Below, in pieces: positions 54,181-64,000 of a DNA stretch of 64,000 bases. Positions within the stretch are counted from its first letter, which is position 1; each line of letters starts with the position of its first letter. The notes below the pieces were generated by a model that did no database searches, was not told the origin of the DNA, and saw only the letters and a program-made list of their open reading frames with translations. The stretch covers positions 2,480,001-2,544,000 of the forward strand of contig OY970236.1 in NCBI GenBank assembly GCA_963714155.1. The letters are read 5' to 3'. The stretch comes from VRUE01 sp963714155. Its GTDB lineage: Bacteria > Actinomycetota > Thermoleophilia > Solirubrobacterales > 70-9. Position numbers and translations under genes: made by a program.

Positions 54181-55452
54181 GTGAAGGGAGGGGGATCTCG
54201 CACGGGGGGCGGGGCGCGGATCGTGCTCGCGTTGATGCTTGCCCTGGCGCTGCTGGTACCGCAAGCGGCCTTCGGCGACGACGAGCGCGGCATTGGCTCG
54301 GCGCGGACAATCGATCGGGCCGAGACCACGGTCGGCTTCTGGGCGGGCGAGGCGGTGCCGGGCACGGACTGGGACTCGCCCGACACTTACTGGAAGCGGC
54401 GCGACACGCACTTCTTCACGCCGCAGCTGTGGCGCGTCCTGCGTCGCAACCGGATCCCGCTGTACTTCAACCTCCGCTACCGGCGGGACTTCGGTCCCAT
54501 TCCTCCCGGCAAGCCCCATCGTCGCGACGCGCTGCGAATCATCCGCACTGCAAATCGGCTCGGCGTGCCGGTCTGGGGCTGGGTTCTGATCCCGTATACC
54601 GATGGCTACTGGGCCTGGGAGGGCGCGGCGACGGAGCAGTTCAAAGCGGTCAAAGCGCTCGTTCGCTGGGCCCGGGAGAAGCGGGTTCGGCTGCAGGGGC
54701 TGGCCCTCGACCCCGAGCCCCGGCTCCGCACCCCGTTCGAATCGACGGCAGCGATCATGGGTGGCCGCGGCGGCGGTGCCTTCTCCTCCGTCTTCGCGCC
54801 GACGATCGACCCCACCGCCCAGTGCGCCGCCTGGCGCGGCTACGCGCGCATCCCACGCTGGGCAGAGCGCCACCAGGTCAGGATCTCCGCCGCACCGATG
54901 CCCTCCGCGCTCGACGACATCGGCAACGGCAGCCTCGCGCTCCAGGACGCTGTCAACTTCGTCCTGCCGAACGCAGGGTGGGACGAGCTCTACTTCCAGG
55001 CCTACCGCAGCGTCTTCACTTACTACTCGGGGCACGACCCCGGGCCCGGCATCGTCTCCTCCTACTTTCGCTCGGCCCAGCGCGAGTACGGCAGCGTCGG
55101 CCAGGTCAGCCTCGGCTCCTCGGGCCGCGGCCCCTACCGGCGCTTCTCGAGCCTGCTCGGCGACGTCCGCCTTGCCGCGACCTTGGGCGCCCGCGAAGTA
55201 CCGATCTACTCGCTCGAGCGAACCCTGCGCGCCTACGGCGGTCCGCGCGCGGTGAGCCGCCTCGTCCAAGCCGCAAAGCATCCGTTTGCGGGACCCGCCG
55301 CGACCAGGTCAACGGCACCCACCTCCCGAGCAAACGACCTGCGCGCCGCGGTCCGCCGCGCCGACCGCGCGGCGACGGCAAGCACCCGGGCGATCAGCGC
55401 CGGCAACGGCGCCTCGCTGCCGCCCAACCGCTGGCCCAACGGCTGCGGCTAG
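54181..55452 (+). CDS. Secreted protein of unknown function, TIM-barrel-like
   Basis: The GTG at 54181 is preceded by TAGGAT at seven bases, giving 423 residues. A signal peptide (cleavage near QAAFG) is followed by a domain of alternating strands and helices: ETTVGFWAGEAVP, RIPLYFNLRYRRDF, GVPVWGWVLIPYTDG, VRLQGLALDPEP, VRISAAPMPSA, WDELYFQAYRSVF. The strand-end acidic and aromatic residues resemble a glycoside hydrolase-type barrel, but I recognise no family. The C-terminus is Ala/Arg-rich and low complexity. Confidence 0.6.
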   Translation: MKGGGSRTGGGARIVLALMLALALLVPQAAFGDDERGIGSARTIDRAETTVGFWAGEAVPGTDWDSPDTYWKRRDTHFFTPQLWRVLRRNRIPLYFNLRYRRDFGPIPPGKPHRRDALRIIRTANRLGVPVWGWVLIPYTDGYWAWEGAATEQFKAVKALVRWAREKRVRLQGLALDPEPRLRTPFESTAAIMGGRGGGAFSSVFAPTIDPTAQCAAWRGYARIPRWAERHQVRISAAPMPSALDDIGNGSLALQDAVNFVLPNAGWDELYFQAYRSVFTYYSGHDPGPGIVSSYFRSAQREYGSVGQVSLGSSGRGPYRRFSSLLGDVRLAATLGAREVPIYSLERTLRAYGGPRAVSRLVQAAKHPFAGPAATRSTAPTSRANDLRAAVRRADRAATASTRAISAGNGASLPPNRWPNGCG

Positions 55453-55490
55453 AAGGGGCGCCGCCGGGCGGCCGGTAAGACTCCCTCGCA

Positions 55491-55832
55491 ATGACGAGCG
55501 AGGGAGCTTCCCCAGCTGAGCGCTGGCTGTTGGTTCTGACGGTCGTCGGCTTTGTCGTGCCCAACGTCTTCGTCGGCGCCTACTTCATCGGCGAGGGCCT
55601 GGACATCGGTGGCTACTTCTCGCTCTGGACGGCCAGCACTCCCTCGACCCAGCTGTTGGTCGACCTCGGCATCGCCGCCCTGGCCTTCTTCGTCTGGGCG
55701 GCGGTCGACGGGCCCCGGACGGGGGTCAAGCGATGGTGGCTCTGCATCCCCGCCACCTTCCTCGTCGGCCTCTGTTTCGGCCTGCCGCTGTACCTGCTGA
55801 TGCGCGAGCGCACCCTGGCGCAAGCCGAGTAG
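55491..55832 (+). CDS. DUF2834 membrane protein
   Basis: A 113-residue protein with three hydrophobic segments and the DUF2834 pattern: GAYFIGEGLDIGGYFSLW, FFVWAAVDGPRTGVKRWW and GLCFGLPLYLLMRE. Function unknown. It converges on the anti-sigma gene with a 4-base gap. Confidence 0.8.
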   Translation: MTSEGASPAERWLLVLTVVGFVVPNVFVGAYFIGEGLDIGGYFSLWTASTPSTQLLVDLGIAALAFFVWAAVDGPRTGVKRWWLCIPATFLVGLCFGLPLYLLMRERTLAQAE

Positions 55833-55836
55833 CGCG

Positions 55837-57201
55837 CTACCCCGGCGGCAGCGGCACGAGGCCGAGGCGTCGGCAGACCGCGGGGCCGGGCGCGGGGAAC
55901 ACGTGGGCGATCGAGGAGCCCTCGTCTGCGCAGGCGACGAGGTGAGGAGAGTCGCGTTCGGGACGCTCCTCGATCTTGCCTTCCCGTTCGAGCCGCCTCA
56001 ACCGGGTGTCGACGACGCCTTCGCGCCAGAGCTTCACGCAGGTCGCGATCGGGTCGGTGCCGTGCACGATCGTCGTGTCGGCGTCAAGCGAGGGTCGGTC
56101 GTAGCAACCGACGCTGGTGTCGACTCCCCCGGCGCCCGCTGGCGCTTCCCGCCCGACCGAGTCGACAACCTTCGATTCCAGGTATGCGGCGTAGCCGATC
56201 GGGGTTCCCGGCGGAGCCTTGAAGCCGAACACACCCGACCTGACGATCGATTCCTGCTCGCCGAGCAAGGCCGAGGTCGCAGGATCGAAGATCAGCTCGT
56301 GCCTGGTTCCCCGACGGCGGTCGGTGTAGGCGATGCCGATGCCGGGGCGACCGACCGGGTCGTCGACCTCGCCAAGGAGCTCGACGCCGGGGAGTTCGGC
56401 GGTCAGCTGGTAGATCGCCGCCCGCACCGCGGCTGGGAGATAGGACTCGCGCAGCATGTCGCCGATCAGGGTGAAGGTCTCGGCTTCGCCGGGGGGCCCT
56501 CCGACTCCCTGTATTTCGCGCGCTTCGAGCATTCGCCGCAGCGTCGCGGGGTCGGTCGGCAGCTCGGAGGCGTCGAGGATGCTTGCTCCCGACAGCGTGC
56601 TGTCTTCAACCTCGCCGGCATTGGGAAGCGGCGGCGACCCGGCAGCTACCCAGCCCGCGCGCTGGTCGGCGGAGACGAATCGCGGCTTGCCCGATACCTG
56701 CCGCACCCGCCCGCGCCGCGAGCCGAAGGAAATCCAGGCCTGCCGCTCGCTGGGCACCAGCACGCTCCATTCGTCGGTGGCTTGCCAGGGGTGTTCGCGA
56801 TCGCAGGGGTGAGTTCGGCAGTAAGGGGAATAGGCCGTCGAGTGCAGGTAGGCGTCCTGCGAGCGAGTGAAGAGGAACTGCCCGGGCCCGGGCGCCACCG
56901 GTTCCTGAGCCGCCGCGACCGCGGCAGCATCGCGCAGGACCTGACCGATAGCCGGTTGCACCTTGCCGCTGCCGCCGAAGATGCCGATCGGGAGGGCGAC
57001 GAGGAGCGCTGCAACCACCACGCCGGCAACGATCAGCTGCAGCCGCGGACGGTGCCACCAAGAGGGGCCCGCGTCGGGGGCGTCGGCTCGCTGCGTCTGC
57101 TCGATCCTCGCGATCAGGCCGGCGCGGGCCGCGGCCCTGGTCTCGGGCTTGGCGGCGGGAAGCCCGGCGCGAAGCTCTCCGAGCAGCTCGATCTCGTTCA
57201 T
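55837..57201 (-). CDS. Membrane anti-sigma-like protein (CU044_5270 family)
   Basis: A 454-residue protein. A cytoplasmic N-terminus of about 55 residues and one transmembrane segment (about residues 55-78) are followed by a large extracytoplasmic domain with several Cys. The CU044_5270 pattern is visible in QVLRDAAAVAAAQEPVAPGPGQ and in the RTSQDAY/WSVLVPSERQ region. Members are encoded right after ECF sigma genes, as here with a 4-base overlap. It probably holds the sigma factor inactive until an external signal. Confidence 0.8.
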   Translation of the reverse strand: MNEIELLGELRAGLPAAKPETRAAARAGLIARIEQTQRADAPDAGPSWWHRPRLQLIVAGVVVAALLVALPIGIFGGSGKVQPAIGQVLRDAAAVAAAQEPVAPGPGQFLFTRSQDAYLHSTAYSPYCRTHPCDREHPWQATDEWSVLVPSERQAWISFGSRRGRVRQVSGKPRFVSADQRAGWVAAGSPPLPNAGEVEDSTLSGASILDASELPTDPATLRRMLEAREIQGVGGPPGEAETFTLIGDMLRESYLPAAVRAAIYQLTAELPGVELLGEVDDPVGRPGIGIAYTDRRRGTRHELIFDPATSALLGEQESIVRSGVFGFKAPPGTPIGYAAYLESKVVDSVGREAPAGAGGVDTSVGCYDRPSLDADTTIVHGTDPIATCVKLWREGVVDTRLRRLEREGKIEERPERDSPHLVACADEGSSIAHVFPAPGPAVCRRLGLVPLPPG

Positions 57202-57785
57202 CGGTGACCTCCCTCGTCGTGAATCGGTTGGACCAAGGCCGGCTCGATCTCAAGTGCAGCCCGGAGGCGAGCGCGGGCGCGCGAGAGGCGCGAGCGGACG
57301 GTGCCGATCGGGACCTCCAGCGCCTCGGCAACCTCGGCATAGGAGAAATCGGCCCAGGCAAAGAGCAGGAGGGCATCCAGCTCCTCGGCCGGAACCCGGG
57401 TGAGCGCATCGACCAGCTCCCGCCGAACGTTGGAAGCATCGAGCCGCGCCTCGACTCCGTCGAACGCATCGAGGACCGGATCGGAAGCGCTCCTCGCGTA
57501 AGCCCGCAGCTGGCGCAGCTCATCACGGTGATGGCGGCGGAGGAGATTGGTCGCGATGCCGAAGAGCCAGGGCCGGGCATCGGGTCGCGAGGCGTCGTAC
57601 CGGGCCCGCTTGTCGAAGGCGACCAGGAAGGTCTCGGCCGAGAGCTCATCGGCGAGGTCCGGGCCGATCCGCCGCTGCAGGTAGCCGTGGACAGCATCGA
57701 AATGACGATCGAAGATCGCCGCGAAGTCGGCCGGGGTTACAGCCGACGCCGCGATGGCGTCACTGTCGAAGGCTTGACGGTCCAC
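57198..57785 (-). CDS. ECF RNA polymerase sigma factor
   Basis: A 195-residue sigma70-like factor with region 2 (FDRHFDAVHGYLQRRIGPDLADELSAETFL, RPWLFGIATNLLRRHHRD) and region 4 (FSYAEVAEALEVPIGTVRSRLSRARARL). It is co-translated with the membrane protein that follows, and together they form a sigma/anti-sigma switch. The GTG start at 57785 has no clear ribosome site. Confidence 0.92.
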   Translation of the reverse strand: MDRQAFDSDAIAASAVTPADFAAIFDRHFDAVHGYLQRRIGPDLADELSAETFLVAFDKRARYDASRPDARPWLFGIATNLLRRHHRDELRQLRAYARSASDPVLDAFDGVEARLDASNVRRELVDALTRVPAEELDALLLFAWADFSYAEVAEALEVPIGTVRSRLSRARARLRAALEIEPALVQPIHDEGGHR

Positions 57786-57860
57786 TGAGAGATATTGCCC
57801 GCCGGGACGAAATCGGTTCGCGGCGGGCGTGCCTTCCCCGCCCGCCGCGCTGACCGGCCG

Positions 57861-58289
57861 CTACTGGTTTTGCTCCGCCTGGGCGCGTACCCGCTGCTCC
57901 TGCTCGCGCAGCTCCGGCGTCAGCTCCTCGCCGAAGTCCTCGGCCTCGAAGATCTGGCGAATTTCGATCTCGCCCGCTTCGTGGTGCGGGTTGGGGCAGC
58001 GCTTGATCCAGTCCACGGCGTCCTCGAAGGAGTCCACCTGCATCAGCCAGAAGCCGGCGATCAGCTCCTTCGTCTCGGCAAACGGTCCGTCGGTGATGAC
58101 CCGCTCACCATCGCCGCCGAAAGCGACCCGGGCGCCCTTGGAAGTCGGATGCAGGCCCTCCCCTGCGACCAATACCCCGGCCTTGACCATCTCCTCGTTG
58201 AACTCGCCCATCGCGGCAAGCAGCTCCTCGCTCGGCATCACGCCGGCCTCGGAGTCCTCGCTCGCCTTGACTATCGCCATCACTCTCAT
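57861..58289 (-). CDS. YCII-related (DGPF) domain protein
   Basis: A 142-residue protein: MRVMAIVKASEDSEAG, ITDGPFAETKELIAGFWLMQV (the DGPF signature) and WIKRCPNPH. Members are often linked to ECF sigma factors, as here, and their role is unclear. AAAGGA is ten bases before the ATG. Confidence 0.88.
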   Translation of the reverse strand: MRVMAIVKASEDSEAGVMPSEELLAAMGEFNEEMVKAGVLVAGEGLHPTSKGARVAFGGDGERVITDGPFAETKELIAGFWLMQVDSFEDAVDWIKRCPNPHHEAGEIEIRQIFEAEDFGEELTPELREQEQRVRAQAEQNQ

Positions 58290-58413
58290 CTCGCAGTCCT
58301 TTCGCTCGTCGTCACGGAAGCTCGGTGTCCCCGATATTCCCGCCTTTACCCATACGACGAATGGGCAACGCCGAAATCGACACAGGGGCGTGAATCTCGG
58401 GCCTGCCCCGAGG

Positions 58414-59291
58414 CTACGCCCCCTGAGTGCGACCGGGGATCGAGTTGCGCCGGCTCATCGTCCAGGCGAAAGCGCCGCCGGTGAAGAGCATGAAGGAGCT
58501 GTAGACGGCGGCCGGAATCGCCAGATCGTCGGCGAGCGAGGCGCCGACGGCGATCGCCAGCGCCGAGTTGTGGATGCCGAGCTCAAGCGCGATCGCGGTC
58601 GCTTGGCGATCATCGAGCCGGGCCAGCTTCGAGATCGCGAAGCTGAGCGCCATCGCCGCCAAGTTGAGGGCGAGAGCGGCGCCGGCGACATCGGCGAGGT
58701 TCTCGCGCGACCGTGTCGTGCTCGCTGGCGATCGCGCCGAGGACGACGAGCGCGAAGAGGGCGAGTGAGATTCGCTTCACCCGCGGGTAGGCGGCTTCGA
58801 CCCAATCGGGCCGGCGTCGCCGCAGCGCCATCCCGATCGTGACCGGGACGATCGTGATTGCGAACACCCGCAGGACGATCCCGAGCATGCCGACCTCGCC
58901 GATCTCCTCAGCGCCGAAGTGGTCGCCGGCGAGGCCGAGGAAGAGCGGGACCGTGATCATCGCGCCGACGCTGCTGATCGCCGTCATCGTCACCGAGAGC
59001 GCCGTGTCGCCACGCGACAGGTGGGTCAGCATGTTGGCCATCATCCCGCCGGGCGAAGCCCCGAGCAGGACCAGGCCGACGGCAAGTTCCGGCGGCAGCT
59101 CGAACAGCTCCGCCATCGTCAGCGCCAGCAGCGGCGAGATCAGCGGCCAGGTTGAGCATCCCGATCGCGACCCCGCGCGGCGCGGTCGAGACGCGCCGGA
59201 AGTCGTCCGGCGTCAACGACATGCCGAGGCTGCACATGATCACCGCGATAGCGGCCGGCAGCAGGACGGAGACGATGAGCGGACTGTCCAA
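58414..59291 (-). pseudogene. Bile acid:sodium symporter (BASS) family gene with two frameshifts
   Basis: Three overlapping frames give one BASS-type transporter: PLIVSVLLPAAIAVIMCSLG (front), LAVGLVLLGASPGGMMANML (middle, the family hallmark) and ATAIALELGIHNSALAIAVG (end). The frame changes around 59147 (one extra or two missing bases) and around 58705 (one extra base). Without them it would be about 290 residues with some nine transmembrane segments. It lies five bases after the UvrA-like gene, in the same operon. Confidence 0.75.
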
Positions 59292-59296
59292 AACTC

Positions 59297-61663
<2,367 letters not shown>

Positions 61664-61667
61664 TGCT

Positions 61668-62075
61668 CTATGCGGCGGGCGGCTGATCGATGCGGACCAA
61701 GTTGCCGGAGGGATCGCGCACGGCGAGGTCCCGCGTGCCCCAGGGCTGATCGGTCGGCTCCTGCACGATCTCGGCGTCGGCGGCGCGCAGCTGCTCGAAA
61801 GTGGCGTCGAGGTCGTCGCTGTGGAAGTGGACGCCGTTGAGGGCGCCCTTGGCGATCAGGGCGGCGAGCGCATCCTGGTCAGCGGGACTGCCGTTGAGGT
61901 AGTTGGTGAGGACGACCGCGACGCCGGGCTGAGAGCCAGCGCCGACGGTGATCCAGCGGAACTCGCCTTTGGCGACGTCGTTGCGCAGCTCGAGGCCGAG
62001 GGCGTCGCGGTAGAAGCTCAGTGCGCGATCGGGGTCATGGACTAGGACGAAGCAGGTGGAGAGAGTGAGGTTCAT
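61668..62075 (-). CDS. Glyoxalase/bleomycin-resistance-type VOC protein
   Basis: A 135-residue VOC protein: LSTCFVLVHDPDRALSFYRDALGL, then GVHFHSDDLDATFEQLRAAD and the closing RDLAVRDPSGNLVRIDQP. TAGCCT stands seven bases before the ATG at 62075. It lies four bases upstream of the UvrA-like gene, suggesting a joint resistance role. Confidence 0.87.
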   Translation of the reverse strand: MNLTLSTCFVLVHDPDRALSFYRDALGLELRNDVAKGEFRWITVGAGSQPGVAVVLTNYLNGSPADQDALAALIAKGALNGVHFHSDDLDATFEQLRAADAEIVQEPTDQPWGTRDLAVRDPSGNLVRIDQPPAA

Positions 62076-62085
62076 GTCCGCAAGG

Positions 62086-62526
62086 CTAGGGGGCCAGGGC
62101 CACGGGCGTTTCTCCATTCCTGCTCGGCTCGCGGCTCGGCCGGGTGAGGTCCTTGGCGATGCAGCCGGGAACGCCCGCAAGCGCGCCGTGATCACGAGCC
62201 CGGTAGGCCGTCGGCGTCTCCCCCGCCAGCTGGGTGAAGCGGGTGCTGAACGAGCCAAGCGACGTACACCCCACCTCCATGCAGACCTCGCTGACCGAGA
62301 TGTCTCCGCGGCGCAGCAGCGCCTTCGCCCGCTCGATTCGCCGCGTCATCAGGTAGGCGTAAGGCGTCTCCCCGTACGCGGCGCGGAACTGGCGCGAGAA
62401 GTGGGCCGTCGACATCAGCGCGGCGCGGGCAAGCACGGTGACATCGAGTGGGCGGGCGTACTCGCGGTCGATCAGGTCGCGGGCGCGGCGCAGGTGCGCG
62501 AGGTTGTCGAGCTCCTCCGGCGTCAC
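62086..62526 (-). CDS. AraC family transcriptional regulator
   Basis: A 146-residue protein consisting mostly of the AraC double helix-turn-helix (ARAALMSTAHFSRQFRAAYG, then ISVSEVCMEVGCTSLGSFSTRFTQ), with no sensor domain. GTG 62526 is chosen since the longer frame is a shadow of the upstream gene. It is four bases after the desulfhydrase stop and could control the downstream VOC/UvrA genes. Confidence 0.85.
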   Translation of the reverse strand: MTPEELDNLAHLRRARDLIDREYARPLDVTVLARAALMSTAHFSRQFRAAYGETPYAYLMTRRIERAKALLRRGDISVSEVCMEVGCTSLGSFSTRFTQLAGETPTAYRARDHGALAGVPGCIAKDLTRPSREPSRNGETPVALAP

Positions 62527-62530
62527 GGTC

Positions 62531-63508
62531 CTAACGCGGCCCGTCGGTGTGCACGAACAGCACCGACCCGTCGAGACGACTTTCCCCGCGCAGCGCCAGC
62601 AGGCCGGCCATCGCCTTCGCGGTGTAGACGGGGTCGAGTGAGAGCCCATCCTCGGCGGCAAGGGCGGTAGCGCGCGCCGCGGCCTCGGTCGGGTGGCCGT
62701 AGCCCGCTCCAATTTGGTCGCGGGTCAGATCGAGCATGTCCGGCCCGAGCTGGAGCCCGCCAAGATCCGCTCCACGGCGGTCGAGCAACTTGGCGGTGCG
62801 CCGCGCAAGGCGGGCGAACACCGGCGCATCGAGGCGGAGCTGGTCGTTGACCACGACCCCGACGACGCGGGTGCGCAGGCCGGCGATCTGAAAACCAAGC
62901 GCCAGGCCCGCCGCCGTCCCGCCGGTGCCGACCGGAACGACAACGTGGGCCGGCTCGGGCAGCGAGCCGGCCTCGACCTGGGCGGCGATCTCCAGCGCCG
63001 CCTCGACGTAGCCAAGCGCTCCGACCGGCGAGGAACCGCCGGCGGGCAGCAGGTACGGCGGTCGCCCCCCGCGGGCGTTGCGGGCGAGCAACCACGGCAA
63101 CATCGCCACCGTGCGCGCCTTGGTGTGAGTGCGGTAGATGCGCGCCCCCGAGGCCTCGAGCCGGGCGAGCTGGGCCCTGACGTGACCGTCGACCGGCTGG
63201 TCGACAAGCGCCAGCGCGGTCGCGAGGCCGTGTTCGCGGGCGTAGAGCGCCGTCGCCAGTCCCCAGTTGGTGCCAAGGCCGCCAAAGGTGAGGATCGAAC
63301 GGCGGCCGCGGCGCCGGGCATCGGGGATCAGCCACTCGAGCTTGCGCACCTTGTTGCCGCCCCAACCGCCCGAGCCAAAGGCGCCGTCTTCCTTCACCCA
63401 GATGCCAAGGCCCGCCAGCTCGCGCACGGGCGTCGGCCGCTCGGACAGCACGAGATGGGGAAGGGTCTCGGCCAGGCCCGGGAATCGCTGATGCAGACGG
63501 GGGATCAA
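62531..63508 (-). CDS. D-cysteine desulfhydrase/ACC deaminase family PLP enzyme
   Basis: A 325-residue fold-type II PLP enzyme. The PLP lysine is in GGNKVRKLEW, LTFGGLGTNWGLATA replaces the usual GGxQSNH block, and VPVGTGGTAAGLALG is the phosphate-binding loop. Members release sulfide from D-cysteine or deaminate aminocyclopropane carboxylate; sequence does not decide. TAGCAT is seven bases before the TTG start. Confidence 0.85.
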   Translation of the reverse strand: MIPRLHQRFPGLAETLPHLVLSERPTPVRELAGLGIWVKEDGAFGSGGWGGNKVRKLEWLIPDARRRGRRSILTFGGLGTNWGLATALYAREHGLATALALVDQPVDGHVRAQLARLEASGARIYRTHTKARTVAMLPWLLARNARGGRPPYLLPAGGSSPVGALGYVEAALEIAAQVEAGSLPEPAHVVVPVGTGGTAAGLALGFQIAGLRTRVVGVVVNDQLRLDAPVFARLARRTAKLLDRRGADLGGLQLGPDMLDLTRDQIGAGYGHPTEAAARATALAAEDGLSLDPVYTAKAMAGLLALRGESRLDGSVLFVHTDGPR

Positions 63509-63540
63509 GAAAGCGATGCTATTTGCCCTTCATCCCAAAA

Positions 63541-63563
63541 ACTGGCCAGCCGGCCAGTAGTAT
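63541..63563 (+). promoter_or_regulatory. Operator-like palindrome and -10 box of the P450 gene
   Basis: ACTGGCC (63541-63547) and GGCCAGT (63552-63558) form an inverted repeat with GGCCAG also repeated directly. The last base starts the -10 box TAGTAT (63558-63563), eight bases before the GTG. A TetR-type repressor site is a reasonable guess. Confidence 0.55.
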
Positions 63564-63571
63564 CCGTAGCG

Positions 63572-64000
63572 GTGGCTGACCAGGCGAAGAGCTCGAAGAC
63601 GGAGCGAAACCTCGAGGACGAGCTCGTGCTCGAGCGCAAGCACTGGGTCGACGGTCCACCCCACGCCCTCTTCGAGCAGATGCGCGAGCGCTGCCCGGTC
63701 CACTGGACCTCCAAAGTCACCGAACTGCCGGAGGCCGCCGGCTTCTGGTCGGTGACGAGGGCCGACGACGTCCATGCGGTCAGCCGTGACTGGGAGACCT
63801 ATTCCTCCGAACTCGGCGGCGTCGTCGCGATCGACGAGGTCTTCCCGATCGAGCTGGCGCGGGCGATGTTCATCGGCATGGACCCGCCCAAGCACGACCG
63901 CCTCAAGGCCCTCTTCCAGGCCGGCTTCACACCGAAGCGAATCGCCGCCCACGAGGAGTCGATCCGCAAGATCGTCATCGACGTGCTCGACCGTCTCGAC
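63572..64000 (+). CDS. Cytochrome P450 (3' end beyond window)
   Basis: The first 143 codons, from GTG 63572. Blocks typical of actinobacterial P450s include HALFEQMRERCPVHWTS, FWSVTRADDVHAVSRDWETY and the B'-C region FIGMDPPKHDRLKALFQAGF. The heme-binding Cys lies outside the window. Substrate unknown. Confidence 0.9.
   Translation, partial: MADQAKSSKTERNLEDELVLERKHWVDGPPHALFEQMRERCPVHWTSKVTELPEAAGFWSVTRADDVHAVSRDWETYSSELGGVVAIDEVFPIELARAMFIGMDPPKHDRLKALFQAGFTPKRIAAHEESIRKIVIDVLDRLD

Overview
The window is about 64 kb of GC-rich chromosome with very few non-coding bases. Gene content and control signals point to an actinobacterium. Many genes carry a TANNNT -10 box only 6-10 bases before the start codon, GTG and TTG starts are frequent, and short same-strand runs overlap by 1-4 bases. 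The DUF1800/DUF1501 pair, the lysine-repeat secreted protein and the DUF4160/DUF2442 remnant fit the class Thermoleophilia (Solirubrobacterales-like), but that placement is inference. I see no rRNA, tRNA, CRISPR array, insertion sequence or prophage.

Layout. 1-2.9 kb: the 3' part of a glycine-betaine-type binding lipoprotein and a MarR-MFS efflux pair. 3.0-6.6 kb: an exported DUF1800-DUF1501-cupredoxin operon. 6.6-12.4 kb: adenosylhomocysteinase (frameshifted), a K+ channel-like protein, acetyl-CoA synthetase and a persulfide dioxygenase-rhodanese fusion. 12.5-17.8 kb: NlpC/P60 hydrolase, small membrane and copper proteins, an RNA methyltransferase, an SQR-like flavoprotein and a phosphoribosyltransferase. 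17.8-24.2 kb: pstSCAB followed by four overlapping, mostly uncharacterised genes. 24.3-26 kb: a lysine-repeat secreted protein, a small gene with a strong ribosome site and a decayed DUF4160/DUF2442 pair. 26-29.9 kb: sulfate ABC transporter. 30-36.5 kb: CorA, a class A PBP, glyoxalase, DUF378 and a multicopper oxidase-cupredoxin pair. 36.6-45 kb: acyl-CoA carboxylase beta subunit, ferritin-like protein, STAS protein, ABC-2 exporter, SDR/CMD pair, 5'-3' exonuclease, cyclase and a flavodoxin-like protein. 45-52.6 kb: a Baeyer-Villiger-type monooxygenase, M55 peptidase, a divergent MocR/flavin-oxidase pair, a glyoxalase-like protein and a frameshifted TSP3-repeat protein. 52.6-58.3 kb: aldehyde dehydrogenase, a secreted protein of unknown fold, and an ECF sigma/membrane anti-sigma pair. 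58.4-64 kb: a compact minus-strand run (PLP desulfhydrase, AraC regulator, VOC protein, UvrA-like ATPase, broken BASS transporter) and the start of a cytochrome P450 gene.

Themes. Phosphate and sulfate uptake systems are both complete. Four copper-protein genes are spread over three loci. Sulfur and redox genes (SQR-like, persulfide dioxygenase, desulfhydrase) recur. The most unusual non-coding features are a 49-bp palindrome present three times, several very long perfect inverted repeats in gene junctions, and a hairpin that presents a near-perfect anti-16S sequence in its loop ahead of a 14-codon ORF. Four genes carry frameshifts, so sequence error must be weighed against real decay.
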